Shown here piece by piece: positions 8,645-17,052 of a stretch of 58,817 bases of DNA (the first letter of the stretch is position 1; each line of letters starts with the position of its first letter). The notes beneath the pieces were generated by a model. That model saw only the letters and a program-made list of their open reading frames with translations. It ran no database searches and was not told the DNA's origin. Position numbers and translations under genes: made by a program. This DNA is from Candidatus Taylorbacteria bacterium (GTDB lineage: Bacteria > Patescibacteriota > Minisyncoccia > Phycocordibacterales > HO2-43-120), in assembly GCA_039934295.1 (NCBI GenBank), contig JBDTMN010000007.1, positions 1 to 58,817 on the forward strand. The letters run 5' to 3'.

Positions 8645-8821
8645 TTATAAATCGAAATCGGCCTCTTCCAACGAAGTGGTAACAGGTCTGTGCTTCTTTT
8701 CCTCGTCCCGTTTTTTTGCCATAGCGATAAGCTCCGCGTAGCCCCCCGCTCGGCCAATTTTTTCAGGTTGCTCCCCGCTTTCTGTTTGCGGAGTGTCAGA
8801 TGATGTTGGTTTGCGTGCCAT
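8645..8821 (-). CDS. Small charged protein of unknown function (58 residues)
   Basis: A frame too short for usual gene calling, starting MARKPTSSDTPQ and ending EEADFDL. It is hydrophilic, with a Ser/Thr/Gln/Glu-rich first half, a GRAGGYAELIAMAKKRDEEKK helix in the middle and an acidic tail. I do not recognise the family. It is believable as a gene because it sits in a complete unit: a strong promoter (TTGACT, 17 bp, TAGAAT) upstream and an intrinsic terminator directly downstream. No Shine-Dalgarno is evident. It lies divergent from greA and convergent with pbp2. Confidence 0.6.
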   Translation of the reverse strand: MARKPTSSDTPQTESGEQPEKIGRAGGYAELIAMAKKRDEEKKHRPVTTSLEEADFDL

Positions 8822-8871
8822 TTTTATTCTGTTTGTTTTTTTGTGGAAATGTGTACCGAGTTCAACTGTCT

Positions 8872-8900
8872 ATTCTATATTAGAAACGTAAATTAGTCAA
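8872..8900 (-). promoter_or_regulatory. Promoter of the 58-residue gene
   Basis: Read on the minus strand: TTGACT (8900-8895), 17-bp spacer, TAGAAT (8877-8872). The expected start leaves a 5' leader of about 45 bases before the ATG at 8821. Confidence 0.65.
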
Positions 8901-8929
8901 GAGCATGTACAGTTAACATCCGCTTGCTA

Positions 8930-8957
8930 TTGACATCTGGACGTATATCCATATGAT
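8930..8957 (+). promoter_or_regulatory. Promoter of greA
   Basis: TTGACA (8930-8935), 16-bp spacer, TATGAT (8952-8957). The leader to greA is about 115 bases and contains imperfect inverted repeats (AGAATTTAGATTCT near 8994 and AGATTCTAGAATC near 9046). Confidence 0.6.
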
Positions 8958-9079
8958 TAATAATATTAATTTTTGAATGGATTGTAGGTTATAGAATTTA
9001 GATTCTCAAGGATCGGATAATTTCGATTCTCCTCTTTGTATTCCAGATTCTAGAATCCGTAATCCAAATTCCACTTATT

Positions 9080-9547
9080 ATGTCTGATCAAAAAGAATAT
9101 CTATCCAAAGCAAAATTTGAGACGCTGAACCACGAGCTTGAGCATCTAAAAAAAATTAAAAGGAAAGAAGTGGCTGAGGATTTGGAGTATGCCAAATCAC
9201 TGGGCGATCTCGCCGAGAACGCGGAATACCATGAGGCAAGGGAACTTCAGGCAAGCATTGAAGACAGGATTTTAAAACTCGAAAGCATTTTGAATTCTGC
9301 GGTTATTATGACTCTCCACCACTCTGAAGCTGTGGGAGTGGGCTCCACCCTTATCGTGGAGAGAGAAGGTGAGCTCAAAAAATATAAATTTGAAATGGTC
9401 GGTTCGGAAGAGTCCGACGTTAACTCGGGGAAATTATCTATCCATTCTCCGCTCGGCTCTGCCATGATGGGAAAGAAAAAAGGTGAAAGCTTTTCTTTCC
9501 AGTCTCCGAAAGGTTCGATGAACTATAAGATACTTAGCATCGAATAA
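9080..9547 (+). CDS. greA: Transcription elongation factor GreA
   Basis: A 155-residue protein of normal GreA/GreB length. The N-terminal coiled coil carries EDLEYAKSLGDLAENAEYHEAREL, with the acidic D/E tip (DLAENAEY) that donates the residues helping RNA polymerase cut backtracked RNA. The C-terminal FKBP-like domain ends with SPLGSAMMGKKKGE. Role: rescue of arrested transcription complexes. It stands alone with its own promoter; a small hairpin (TTGCTTTGTCGCAAAGCAA, 9548-9566) follows the stop and may end transcription. Confidence 0.95.
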   Translation: MSDQKEYLSKAKFETLNHELEHLKKIKRKEVAEDLEYAKSLGDLAENAEYHEARELQASIEDRILKLESILNSAVIMTLHHSEAVGVGSTLIVEREGELKKYKFEMVGSEESDVNSGKLSIHSPLGSAMMGKKKGESFSFQSPKGSMNYKILSIE

Positions 9548-9703
9548 TTGCTTTGTCGCAAAGCAATTATTCGATGCAATTTCTAATTCCTAATGAAAGA
9601 ACGTGGACGATTTTAGACATTTTAATGACCAATGTCGTTTTGCTTGATATACTATAAAAACATTCCTTCATTAGAAATTAGAAATTAGTCATTTCTTCAA
9701 TTT

Positions 9704-11173
9704 ATGCCTTCACTCGAGGAAATACGTCAAGGGAGATTAGCCAAACAAAACCTTCTCAAAGAGAAGGGAATAAATCCGTATCCGATTTCCACATCCCGCA
9801 ACCACGAGAATGCGGAGGTGATAGCGAAGTTTGATTCGCTTCTTGAAAAGGAGCTTGTTTTAGCGGGTAGAGTGATGACGCTTCGGCCACAGGGCGGACT
9901 TATTTTTTTCAACTTTTTTGACGGCACGGCAACTTTTCAGGCATTGCTAAAAAAAGATGAGTCCGATGAAGGTGCTTTTGAATTATTTGAATCCGTCGTT
10001 GACATCGGAGATTTTGTCGAACTTTCCGGATCGCTTTTCGAGACCAAGCGCAAAGAGAAAACGCTTAAAGTAAAAAGCTGGCGAATGCTTTCGAAGAGTC
10101 TTCTTCCCCTTCCGGAGAAATGGCACGGCCTCCAGGATATCGAAGAACGCTTCAGGAAAAGGTATCTTGACTTGCTTTCAAACAGTGAGGTGAGAGAGAG
10201 GTTCATCATTCGGGGCAAATTAGTGAGCGAAATTCGGGCATTTTACGATGCTTCAGGGTATCTCGAGGTGGAAACACCTGTTCTTCAGACGCTTGCCGGA
10301 GGCGCAACAGCAGAGCCCTTCGTGACCCATCACAACGCTCTCGATGTTGACTTCAACCTTACCATTGCCCAGGAGCTATATTTAAAAAAACTTCTGATCG
10401 GGGGCTTCAACAAGGTGTACGAAATCGGCAGGAAGTTTAGAAATGAGGGGATTGACTCGACGCACAATCCCGAGTTTACCATGCTCGAGTCAAACGAAGC
10501 TTATGCGGATGCAAAGAGCCAGCGAGAATTCATTGAGCTCTTATTCAAGACTGTGATTTCGAATGTTCTTGGAAAAAGCAAGGTGACTTTTGACGGGAAT
10601 GAAATCGACCTCTCCAAGCCTTTTGAGGTTTTTAGTTTTTATGAACTTCTCCGAAAGTTTGCGGGTATTGCGCATCCTCAATCAATTGAGCGAAATGAGC
10701 TCAAAAAGCACGCGGAAAAAATGGGTCTCAAGATTGCTCCGAAAGACTCTCCCGAAAAAATAATGGACGCGCTCTACAAGAAAATGGTTCGGTCAAAACT
10801 TATTTCGCCGACCTTTATTGTCGACTACCCGCTCGCATTCAATCCTTTCTCAAAAAGAAAAGAAGACGACCCGTCTCTTATTGACCGCTTTCAGCTCATT
10901 ATCGGAGGATTGGAAATGGTCAATGCTTTTTCCGAACTAAATAATCCGATTGACCAGAAGGAGAGATATGAGGAAGAGGACAGAAAGAAGAAGGAGGGAG
11001 AAGGGGATATTTCTCCGTCTGATTTGGACTATCTTGAAGCCATGGAATACGGCATGCCTCCGAATGGCGGAATTGGCATAGGCATTGATCGTGTGGCGAT
11101 GTTCATAACTGATTGCAAAAACATTAAGGAAGTTATACTGTTTCCCACTCTACGGGCGAAAAACGATAAGTAA
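9704..11173 (+). CDS. lysS: Lysyl-tRNA synthetase, class II
   Basis: A 489-residue LysRS-II. The N-terminal OB-fold anticodon domain (about 40-125) contains AGRVMTLRPQGGLIFFNFFDGTATFQ in pieces. Motif 1 is near LVSEIRAFYDASGYLEVETPVLQ, motif 2 is KVYEIGRKFRNEGIDSTHNPEFTMLE, and motif 3 is PPNGGIGIGIDRVAMFITD. Role: charges tRNA(Lys). There is a candidate -10 TATACT (9648-9653) in the upstream spacer, and a strong terminator follows. Length and motifs are ordinary. Confidence 0.96.
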   Translation: MPSLEEIRQGRLAKQNLLKEKGINPYPISTSRNHENAEVIAKFDSLLEKELVLAGRVMTLRPQGGLIFFNFFDGTATFQALLKKDESDEGAFELFESVVDIGDFVELSGSLFETKRKEKTLKVKSWRMLSKSLLPLPEKWHGLQDIEERFRKRYLDLLSNSEVRERFIIRGKLVSEIRAFYDASGYLEVETPVLQTLAGGATAEPFVTHHNALDVDFNLTIAQELYLKKLLIGGFNKVYEIGRKFRNEGIDSTHNPEFTMLESNEAYADAKSQREFIELLFKTVISNVLGKSKVTFDGNEIDLSKPFEVFSFYELLRKFAGIAHPQSIERNELKKHAEKMGLKIAPKDSPEKIMDALYKKMVRSKLISPTFIVDYPLAFNPFSKRKEDDPSLIDRFQLIIGGLEMVNAFSELNNPIDQKERYEEEDRKKKEGEGDISPSDLDYLEAMEYGMPPNGGIGIGIDRVAMFITDCKNIKEVILFPTLRAKNDK

Positions 11174-11186
11174 TTTAATTCTATTA

Positions 11187-11223
11187 AACGCCCTCAACCT
11201 AGAGAGGTTGAGGGCGTTTTTTT
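11187..11223 (+). terminator. Intrinsic terminator after lysS
   Basis: A perfect 14-bp stem (11187-11200 with 11205-11218) closes on a four-base loop and is followed by T residues to 11223. It separates lysS from the dcw control region. Confidence 0.9.
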
Positions 11224-11256
11224 GTGCGGTTTACAAATGTCAATTGTTGTTTCGCA

Positions 11257-11332
11257 GTGTTGAAAAGTGGATAACTATGTATGCAAGTGGGATGAAGTGT
11301 TATACAATGGTAGACAAGTGGGAAAAAGTGGT
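11257..11332 (+). promoter_or_regulatory. MraZ operator array (10-bp phased GTGGG-like boxes)
   Basis: Boxes resembling GTGGG occur at 11257 (GTGTT), 11267 (GTGGA), 11277 (ATGTA, weak), 11287 (GTGGG), 11297 (GTGTT), 11307 (ATGGT), 11318 (GTGGG) and 11328 (GTGGT). Spacing is 10 bp throughout except one step of 11. Known: MraZ binds tandem GTGGG repeats separated by 5 bp at the promoter of its own dcw operon. A candidate -10 (TATACA/TACAAT near 11301-11308) sits inside the array, so bound MraZ would cover the promoter. Confidence 0.7.
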
Positions 11333-11435
11333 ACGCGAATATGCGACCACGAATACGCACACACGAATAAAGAAAAGGAGTAGCAAGTTTTTATTTGTGG
11401 CATTAGCAAATATTTGTAGATTCGTATTATAAGAC

Positions 11436-11579
11436 ATGAAAATTCAGACGAAAAAATACAAAGTAATATCGGGAAATATTTCGTATGAGTTTGTTGCATC
11501 TTCACTCAAGGTCAAAGTGCGCGAAAAGGTATTAGTCAGAAAAAATACTGCTTCTTCAAAAAAGCTAACAGCCAATTAG
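11436..11579 (+). CDS. Small basic protein of unknown function (47 residues)
   Basis: A short frame beginning MKIQTKKYKVISGNISYEF and ending SSKKLTAN, lysine-rich and soluble. The ATG follows a TATTAT element (11426-11431 region) by about five bases, matching the leaderless pattern seen at other genes here. It lies between the MraZ operator array and mraZ, so it would be the first gene of the dcw transcript or have its own promoter. I do not recognise it; it could be a leader peptide or a spurious frame. Confidence 0.4.
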   Translation: MKIQTKKYKVISGNISYEFVASSLKVKVREKVLVRKNTASSKKLTAN

Positions 11580-11669
11580 TTCACGCCGATATTCGGAAAT
11601 ATCTGCGTCCTCAATTTTATAATCACAAATAGTAATTTGCGAATAAAATTGGGACCTAACACCTACCCC

Positions 11670-12104
11670 ATGCTCATCGGCGAATACACACACAGTATTG
11701 ATGATAAGAACCGTTTGTCCTTGCCCTCAAAATTCAGGAAGGAAATGGGCAAAAGTGTTGTGCTCACCCCGGGCCTCGACGGCTGTCTCTTCGTCTTTAC
11801 GGGAAAGCAGTGGGAGAAGATTTCGGAAAAGCTGTCGCAGGGAAGTTTTTTGAAGTCGGATTCGAGGTCATTTAATCGTTTTATGTACGGGGGAGCTGTG
11901 GAGGCGGAGGTGGACGCTATCGGTCGAATTTTGGTTCCAGATTTTTTAAAGGACAGGGCGAAACTCAAGGAAAAAGTGGTCATCATTGGTGTTCAAGACC
12001 GGGTAGAAATTTGGAACGAGGATTCGTGGATGGATTACAAGAAAATGGTTGAAAAGCAGGCAGATTCTTTGGCGGAGAAGCTTGATGGAATTGGAATCCT
12101 TTAG
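11670..12104 (+). CDS. mraZ: Division/cell wall cluster transcriptional repressor MraZ
   Basis: A 144-residue protein with two AbrB-like SpoVT domains. The first begins MLIGEYTHSIDDKNRLSLPSKFR, the second carries EAEVDAIGRILVPDFLKDRAKL. Role: DNA-binding regulator of the dcw operon through GTGGG repeats, which are present at 11257-11332. The ATG at 11670 is preferred over an upstream GTG/ATG-like start at 11637 because MraZ proteins start at the M(F/L)xGEYxHxID motif. First clear gene of the dcw cluster and spaced 69 bases from rsmH. Confidence 0.92.
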   Translation: MLIGEYTHSIDDKNRLSLPSKFRKEMGKSVVLTPGLDGCLFVFTGKQWEKISEKLSQGSFLKSDSRSFNRFMYGGAVEAEVDAIGRILVPDFLKDRAKLKEKVVIIGVQDRVEIWNEDSWMDYKKMVEKQADSLAEKLDGIGIL

Positions 12105-12173
12105 AAACAATTGACAGTTAACAGGTAACAATTGACACAAAATCAGTTTCTTATGTCAAATGTCATTGGTCAC

Positions 12174-13073
12174 ATGTTAAATGTTCATAAATCGGTTCTT
12201 TTACAGGAGGCAATAGATGGTTTGGATTTCCACAAGGGTGATATTTTTGTTGATGCCACCATAAATGGAGGAGGACACAGTCTGGAGGTGGCAAGGAGAT
12301 TTGGGAAGGAGGTGAAAATAGTGGGCATTGACCTTGACCGAAACGCTCTTGCGAATGCGGAAAAAGCACTTCAAGATTCGGGTGCCGATTATGCACTTCA
12401 CGAATCGAGCTTCAAAAATATCGTGGAGGCGCTCAACAAGGAAACTATTGCCGAGGTCGGGAAGATTCTCTTCGATTTAGGGTTGAGTTCAAATCAGTTT
12501 GAGAATTCGGGTAGGGGATTTTCATTTCAAAAAGACGAACCGCTTTTGATGACATTTAAGGAGAAGCCGGACGAGCGCGACCTCACTGCTTACACCATCG
12601 TGAACGAGTGGGGAGAGCAAAGTATCGCTGACATCATTTATGGATTCGGTGAAGAGCGATATTCAAGAAGAATTGCAAAAAAAATTGTCGAGGCAAGGGC
12701 AGTCCGTCCTGTGAAGAGCACGTTCGAGCTCGTCGAGATTATCAAACAGGCGACGCCATATACGTACCACAAGGGAAAAATCCATTTCGCTACAAGAACA
12801 TTTCAGGCTCTACGGATAGCGGTAAATGCCGAGACGGATGCCCTCGTTGCGGGCCTAAGCGGTGGGTTTTCGAAGCTTGGGGCAGGCGGGAGAATGGCGG
12901 TAATTTCTTTTCATAGCATCGAAGACAGGATTGTGAAGCGGTATTTTAAAGAGTTAGCGAGGGAAGGAAAAGCAATTTTAATAAATAAAAAGCCGATTGT
13001 TCCTACCCGCGAAGAAATCGCTGAAAACAGGAGAGCGCGAAGCGCGAAGTTGAGAATCATACAGAAACTGTAA
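12174..13073 (+). CDS. rsmH: 16S rRNA (cytosine1402-N4)-methyltransferase
   Basis: About 299 residues from the ATG at 12174 (MLNVHKSVLLQEAIDGL, the usual start). The SAM site FVDATINGGGHSLEVARRF (residues about 21-39) and KILFDLGLSSNQFENSGRGFSF (about 100) are the MraW/RsmH signatures. The C-terminus AVISFHSIEDRIVKRYFK is also diagnostic. Role: N4-methylation of C1402 in the ribosomal P site. In-frame starts at 12132 (TTG) and 12153 (ATG) are possible but fall in spacer-like sequence. Second gene of the dcw cluster. Confidence 0.94.
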   Translation: MLNVHKSVLLQEAIDGLDFHKGDIFVDATINGGGHSLEVARRFGKEVKIVGIDLDRNALANAEKALQDSGADYALHESSFKNIVEALNKETIAEVGKILFDLGLSSNQFENSGRGFSFQKDEPLLMTFKEKPDERDLTAYTIVNEWGEQSIADIIYGFGEERYSRRIAKKIVEARAVRPVKSTFELVEIIKQATPYTYHKGKIHFATRTFQALRIAVNAETDALVAGLSGGFSKLGAGGRMAVISFHSIEDRIVKRYFKELAREGKAILINKKPIVPTREEIAENRRARSAKLRIIQKL

Positions 13074-13100
13074 AGCACGAAATCCGAAATTAAAAAGAAA

Positions 13101-13418
13101 ATGAAAACAAAATATAAAAAATTTCAGTCTCGGCAGAACACTTTTTGGTGTTTGGTTTGCGCCGTGCTCGTCGGAGCTTTTGCTTACGGATATCTCGTGA
13201 ACGATATGGTCCACAACGTGGCGAATAGGCAGAAAATGGAGAAAGAAATATCTACCATGCAGTCCAAATTGAGCGAACTCGAATTTAAATACATCGCGAT
13301 GAAGAATGACATCTCTCCGGAATACGCCTACTCGCTAGGATTTAAGGACGTGAAAAAACAGGTGTTCATCACCTCAAACGGTATCTCCGCGGGGTTGTCC
13401 ATGAAAACCCAGGAATAG
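13101..13418 (+). CDS. ftsL: FtsL-like cell division protein
   Basis: A 105-residue bitopic protein: basic N-terminus, one membrane segment (TFWCLVCAVLVGAFAYGYLV, residues about 14-33), then a coiled coil (NRQKMEKEISTMQSKLSELEFKY). FtsL is too variable to identify from motifs; the call rests on size, topology and position between rsmH and ftsI, where ftsL normally lies. Role: with FtsB/Q, activates the septal synthase. It stops seven bases before ftsI, indicating co-transcription. Confidence 0.7.
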   Translation: MKTKYKKFQSRQNTFWCLVCAVLVGAFAYGYLVNDMVHNVANRQKMEKEISTMQSKLSELEFKYIAMKNDISPEYAYSLGFKDVKKQVFITSNGISAGLSMKTQE

Positions 13419-13425
13419 TTTTCAT

Positions 13426-15129
13426 ATGAAGAATAACTACATATTAAAAATTCGACTGCTCGGAACAGCGATTATCCTTTTCGCTTTTGTACTCGTCGGA
13501 AGACTCTACGTGGTGCAAATTGTTCGGGGCGAAATGTACAGCGAGCGCGAGGAACACCAATATTATAAGCCGAATCAGTCGGATATTGACCGAGGTGTGA
13601 TTTATTTTTCCGATAAAGATGGAAGTTCGATTTCCGCCGCTACTCAAAGAAGCGGGTTTATCGTTGCCCTCAATCCGAAAATCCTCGTCGATATGGAGGA
13701 GGCGTATAAAAAAATAAACGCCATTGTACTCCTCGACCACGACACTTTTATCGCGAAAGCCTCGAAATCAGACGACCCGTACGAAGAGATACTGAAAAGA
13801 GTGGATGAAGAAAAAGGCAGGCAGATTGATGACCTCAAGTTGAAAGGAGTTCAACTGTATCGGGAAAAATGGAGATTTTATCCCGGCGAAGAGCTCGGAG
13901 CTCATGTCCTCGGGCTTGTCGGCTATAAAGGAGACTCATTGGGCGGAAGGTACGGGCTTGAGAGCTTTTTTGAGGATACGTTGAGGAGAAACTCCGACAG
14001 TCTCTACACCAATTTCTTCACCGAGATTTTTTCAAATGTCAATCACGCGCTTTTAGGTGGGGAAGTGCCAGAAGGAGACATTGTGACCTCGATTGAGCCC
14101 AATGTTGAAATCACTCTTGAAAGGGAAATAAAAAAAATTACTGACGACTGGCATTCTGAAATGACGGGTGGTGTAATCATTGACCCCGCGACCGGGGAAA
14201 TTTATGCCATGGGGGCATATCCTTCCTTTAATCCCAACTCGTTTCAAACAGAGAAGAACGCGAACGTCTTTACGAATCCGCTTGTCGAAAATGTGTATGA
14301 GATGGGTTCAATCATAAAAACGCTAACCATGTCTGCGGGGCTGGACTCCGGAGCAGTCAATGCAGACACCATGTATGATGACAAGGGTTTTGGAATTCTC
14401 AATAATAAAAAGTTTTCGAACTATGACGGCAAAGCCCGAGGCTGGGTATCCATGCAGGAAGTTTTGAACCAGTCATTGAATACTGGAGCGGCATTTGTCG
14501 CAAGCAAAATAGGCAAACAGAAATTCGCGGACTACATGTTCAATTTTGGGTTGGGTGAAAAAACCGGCATCGACTTGCCCAACGAGGCTACTGGACTGGT
14601 GTCGAATCTTAAAAGCCCTAGAGACATTGAATACGCCAATGCTTCTTTCGGGCAGGGGCTAGCGATGAGCCCGATTGCAACGGTGAGGGCGCTCTCGGTG
14701 CTCGCGAACGGGGGACTTCTCACGCGTCCTCATGTAGTAAAAGAAATCAAATACATAAGCGGTTTGACAAAAGATATTCCAACTGAAACTGGCAAGCAGG
14801 TGATAAAAAAAGAATCGGCCGAGGAGATTACCCGGATGCTCGTTGAAGTTGTGGACAAAGCGCTTCTCGGTGGTAAAGTAAAGCTCCCGAACTACAGCGT
14901 TGCGGCAAAAACAGGAACCGCCCAGATTGCGAACGGAAGCGGGTACTATGAAGACCGATATCTCCATTCGTTTTTCGGCTATTTTCCCGCTTACAAGCCG
15001 AGATTTTTGATTTTTCTCTTCACAGTCAATCCCAAAGGAGCAAAATACGCATCGGAGACACTGACCCACCCTTTTATTGACATGACGAACTTTTTAATCA
15101 ATTATTATGAAATACCGCCGGATAGGTGA
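13426..15129 (+). CDS. ftsI: Septal penicillin-binding protein 3 / FtsI-like transpeptidase
   Basis: A 567-residue class B PBP. N-terminal membrane helix (LLGTAIILFAFVLVGRLYVV, residues about 10-29), pedestal domain, then transpeptidase with SxxK (MGSIIKTLTM, about residue 293), SxN (NQSLNTGAAF, about 350) and KTG (AAKTGTAQIANG, about 491). Role: cross-links septal peptidoglycan. Its place after ftsL and before murF is the normal dcw order, although murE, mraY and murD are not between them. The first codons follow the FtsL-like stop closely. Confidence 0.9.
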   Translation: MKNNYILKIRLLGTAIILFAFVLVGRLYVVQIVRGEMYSEREEHQYYKPNQSDIDRGVIYFSDKDGSSISAATQRSGFIVALNPKILVDMEEAYKKINAIVLLDHDTFIAKASKSDDPYEEILKRVDEEKGRQIDDLKLKGVQLYREKWRFYPGEELGAHVLGLVGYKGDSLGGRYGLESFFEDTLRRNSDSLYTNFFTEIFSNVNHALLGGEVPEGDIVTSIEPNVEITLEREIKKITDDWHSEMTGGVIIDPATGEIYAMGAYPSFNPNSFQTEKNANVFTNPLVENVYEMGSIIKTLTMSAGLDSGAVNADTMYDDKGFGILNNKKFSNYDGKARGWVSMQEVLNQSLNTGAAFVASKIGKQKFADYMFNFGLGEKTGIDLPNEATGLVSNLKSPRDIEYANASFGQGLAMSPIATVRALSVLANGGLLTRPHVVKEIKYISGLTKDIPTETGKQVIKKESAEEITRMLVEVVDKALLGGKVKLPNYSVAAKTGTAQIANGSGYYEDRYLHSFFGYFPAYKPRFLIFLFTVNPKGAKYASETLTHPFIDMTNFLINYYEIPPDR

Positions 15130-15165
15130 GTCTATAGTAGGTAGTCTTTAGTCGATAGGAAAGAA
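15129..15165. repeat. Left arm of an inverted repeat flanking the four-helix-bundle gene
   Basis: The words GAGTCTATAGTAGGTAGTCTTTAGTC start right after ftsI. Their reverse complement occurs, imperfectly, at 15525-15556 on the far side of the gene (GACTACAAACTAAAGACTACAGACTC). The two arms look like the halves of one intergenic palindrome with a gene placed in the loop. Confidence 0.55.
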
Positions 15166-15168
15166 AAT

Positions 15169-15543
15169 ATGAATAAAAGTTACAAAGACTTAATTGTTTG
15201 GCAAAAATCGATGGATCTCGTAATTGTTTTATATGAGTTAGTCGGACAATTTCCTACAGAGGAGAAATACGGCTTGTCCTCACAGATGAAGCGTGCAGTT
15301 TTGTCGATTCCTTCTAATATCGCAGAAGGGTCGAGAAGAAGAACTAAAAAAGACTTCGCTCATTTTTTAAGAATTTCTTACGGCTCTGGATCTGAACTTG
15401 AGACTCAAATAGAAGCGTCTCGTCGGCTTCCTTTCGGAAAAAATCTTGATTATAGGAAAGTCGATTCATTGATGGACGAAGTGATGAGAATGTTAAACAA
15501 AATGGAAGAAAGCCAGAGGTCCGAACTACAGACTACAAACTAA
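15169..15543 (+). CDS. Four-helix-bundle protein (23S rRNA intervening-sequence family)
   Basis: A 124-residue protein with the family hallmarks YKDLIVWQKSMDLV at the N-terminus, SSQMKRAVLSIPSNIAEGSRR in the middle and a final helix with EVMRMLNKM. Known: this family, first seen inside 23S rRNA intervening sequences, forms pentameric helical bundles; its function is unknown and it is common in CPR genomes, often as scattered copies. Here it interrupts the dcw cluster between ftsI and murF and is flanked by inverted-repeat arms (15129-15165 and 15525-15556). That suggests a mobile or at least recently inserted gene. Confidence 0.88.
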   Translation: MNKSYKDLIVWQKSMDLVIVLYELVGQFPTEEKYGLSSQMKRAVLSIPSNIAEGSRRRTKKDFAHFLRISYGSGSELETQIEASRRLPFGKNLDYRKVDSLMDEVMRMLNKMEESQRSELQTTN

Positions 15544-15557
15544 AGACTACAGACTCT
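15525..15557. repeat. Right arm of the inverted repeat flanking the four-helix-bundle gene
   Basis: GACTACAAACTAAAGACTACAGACTC is the imperfect reverse complement of the words at 15130-15155. It overlaps the last codons of the four-helix-bundle gene and ends just before the murF start. Confidence 0.55.
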
Positions 15558-15559
15558 TC

Positions 15560-16864
15560 ATGAAATCTATACTCAAACAAACCATCGTATACCTCCTGAC
15601 CCTCGAGGCCAAGCTTGTACTCAAAAAGTACAAGCCGAAAATCGTTGGTATAACCGGAAGCGTGGGAAAAACTTCAACGAAGGACGCGATTTACTCCGTG
15701 CTCGCGACACAATTTTTTGTGCGAAAGAGCGAGAAGAGCTTCAATAGTGAAATAGGGGTGCCCCTCACTATTTTGGGTGCTCGAAACGGCTGGGGCAATC
15801 CTTTCATCTGGCTTGCCAATCTCTTAAGAGGGCTTGGGCTTATTATTTTCCCCTTTAACTATCCGGACTGGCTCGTAATCGAAATCGGAGCGGATAGGCC
15901 TCTCGACATAAAAACTCTGGCTTCGTGGGTGAAGCCTGATATCGCGGTCATTACGCGCATCGGTAACATTCCTGTCCATGTGGAATTTTTTACATCCCGC
16001 GCTCAACTAATCGAGGAGAAAAGCTATCTTGCGCGATACATGAAAGAAGGAGGAACCCTGATTGTAAACGGCGACGACGCGGACGCAGTTTCATTCATCG
16101 GACTCACGAAGAATAAATCGCTTACCGTTTCCCTCGAGGGCGAGGGCGATGTGGTCGCGTCTCATTCTCTCATTTCCTACCGCAAGCAGGAAAATGGAGA
16201 GGAAGTTCCTGTCGGTATAAACTTCAAAGCCAATTTGGCCGGGTCGAGCGTTCCCGTCAATTTGACCGGAGTCCTCGGTATCCAACACGTGTATCCTTCA
16301 CTATTTGCCATTGCCATCGGGCTGTCGCAGAATCTCAATATTCTTACACTCTGCGAGGCAATTTCTGGCGAGATAAAAACTCCGGGCAGGATGAAGATTC
16401 TTCCGGGCATCAAAAACACGATTATTATCGACGACACCTACAACTCTTCTCCGGTCGCTCTCTCGGAAGCTCTGAAAACTCTGCTTGAAATTAGTGTGAA
16501 GAAAAGAAAAATTGCGATTCTCGGAGACATGATGGAACTTGGGGCGCATTCCAAGGACGAGCATCTCCACGCGGGAAAGCTCGTGGCGTCGGTCGCGCAT
16601 ATTTTAATCACGGTCGGGATACGTGCGCGAGATATTGCAGAGGGCGCCCAGCTAAATGGCATGAGCGAAAAAAATGTATTTCAATTTGACGACGCGAAGG
16701 ATTCTTTCTCTTTTTTGGACGGCTTGCTTATCGAGGGGGACATCGTTCTCGTGAAAGGCTCCCAATCGGTTCGGATGGAAAAAATTGTAGAAGAAATCAT
16801 GGAGCACCCCGAGGACAAAGAAAAACTTTTAGTGAGGCAGGATAGGGAGTGGCGGAGAAGGTAG
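15560..16864 (+). CDS. murF: UDP-MurNAc-tripeptide--D-Ala-D-Ala ligase (MurF-like)
   Basis: A 434-residue Mur ligase. ATP loop KIVGITGSVGKTSTKDAI (residues about 29-46), central VIEIGADRPLDI and NGDDADA, and the C-terminal DDTYNSSPVALSEAL, which is the MurF form of the family motif, then AILGDMMELG. Role: adds D-Ala-D-Ala to the UDP-MurNAc-tripeptide. It starts with a hydrophobic helix (IVYLLTLEAKLVL) that is unusual for MurF but seen in the membrane-linked MurF/MurT-like proteins of some lineages. Last dcw gene of this block. Confidence 0.85.
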   Translation: MKSILKQTIVYLLTLEAKLVLKKYKPKIVGITGSVGKTSTKDAIYSVLATQFFVRKSEKSFNSEIGVPLTILGARNGWGNPFIWLANLLRGLGLIIFPFNYPDWLVIEIGADRPLDIKTLASWVKPDIAVITRIGNIPVHVEFFTSRAQLIEEKSYLARYMKEGGTLIVNGDDADAVSFIGLTKNKSLTVSLEGEGDVVASHSLISYRKQENGEEVPVGINFKANLAGSSVPVNLTGVLGIQHVYPSLFAIAIGLSQNLNILTLCEAISGEIKTPGRMKILPGIKNTIIIDDTYNSSPVALSEALKTLLEISVKKRKIAILGDMMELGAHSKDEHLHAGKLVASVAHILITVGIRARDIAEGAQLNGMSEKNVFQFDDAKDSFSFLDGLLIEGDIVLVKGSQSVRMEKIVEEIMEHPEDKEKLLVRQDREWRRR

Positions 16865-16879
16865 GATACAGAGTTATAA

Positions 16880-17052
16880 AGTAGAAAGTAGAAAGTGATA
16901 AAATTCTCATTTTGTCATTCCCGCGCAATTTTATACTTGTTCAAGTAATACAAAACATGTAACATGTAACATGTAACATGAAGAAAAAAGGAGGGAATAA
17001 TCATTCTTTTCTTACGTTACAAGTTACATGTTACACGTTACACATTTATTCT
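16880..17052. repeat. Intergenic inverted repeat of ACATGTAAC words before dnaJ
   Basis: Three ACATGTAAC words (16954-16980) face GTTACAAGTTACATGTTACACGTTAC (about 17019-17042) in inverted order. It is the same word family as the holB-frr spacer. The open frame running from 16978 into dnaJ is read through this repeat and is not a real N-terminus. Confidence 0.6.
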
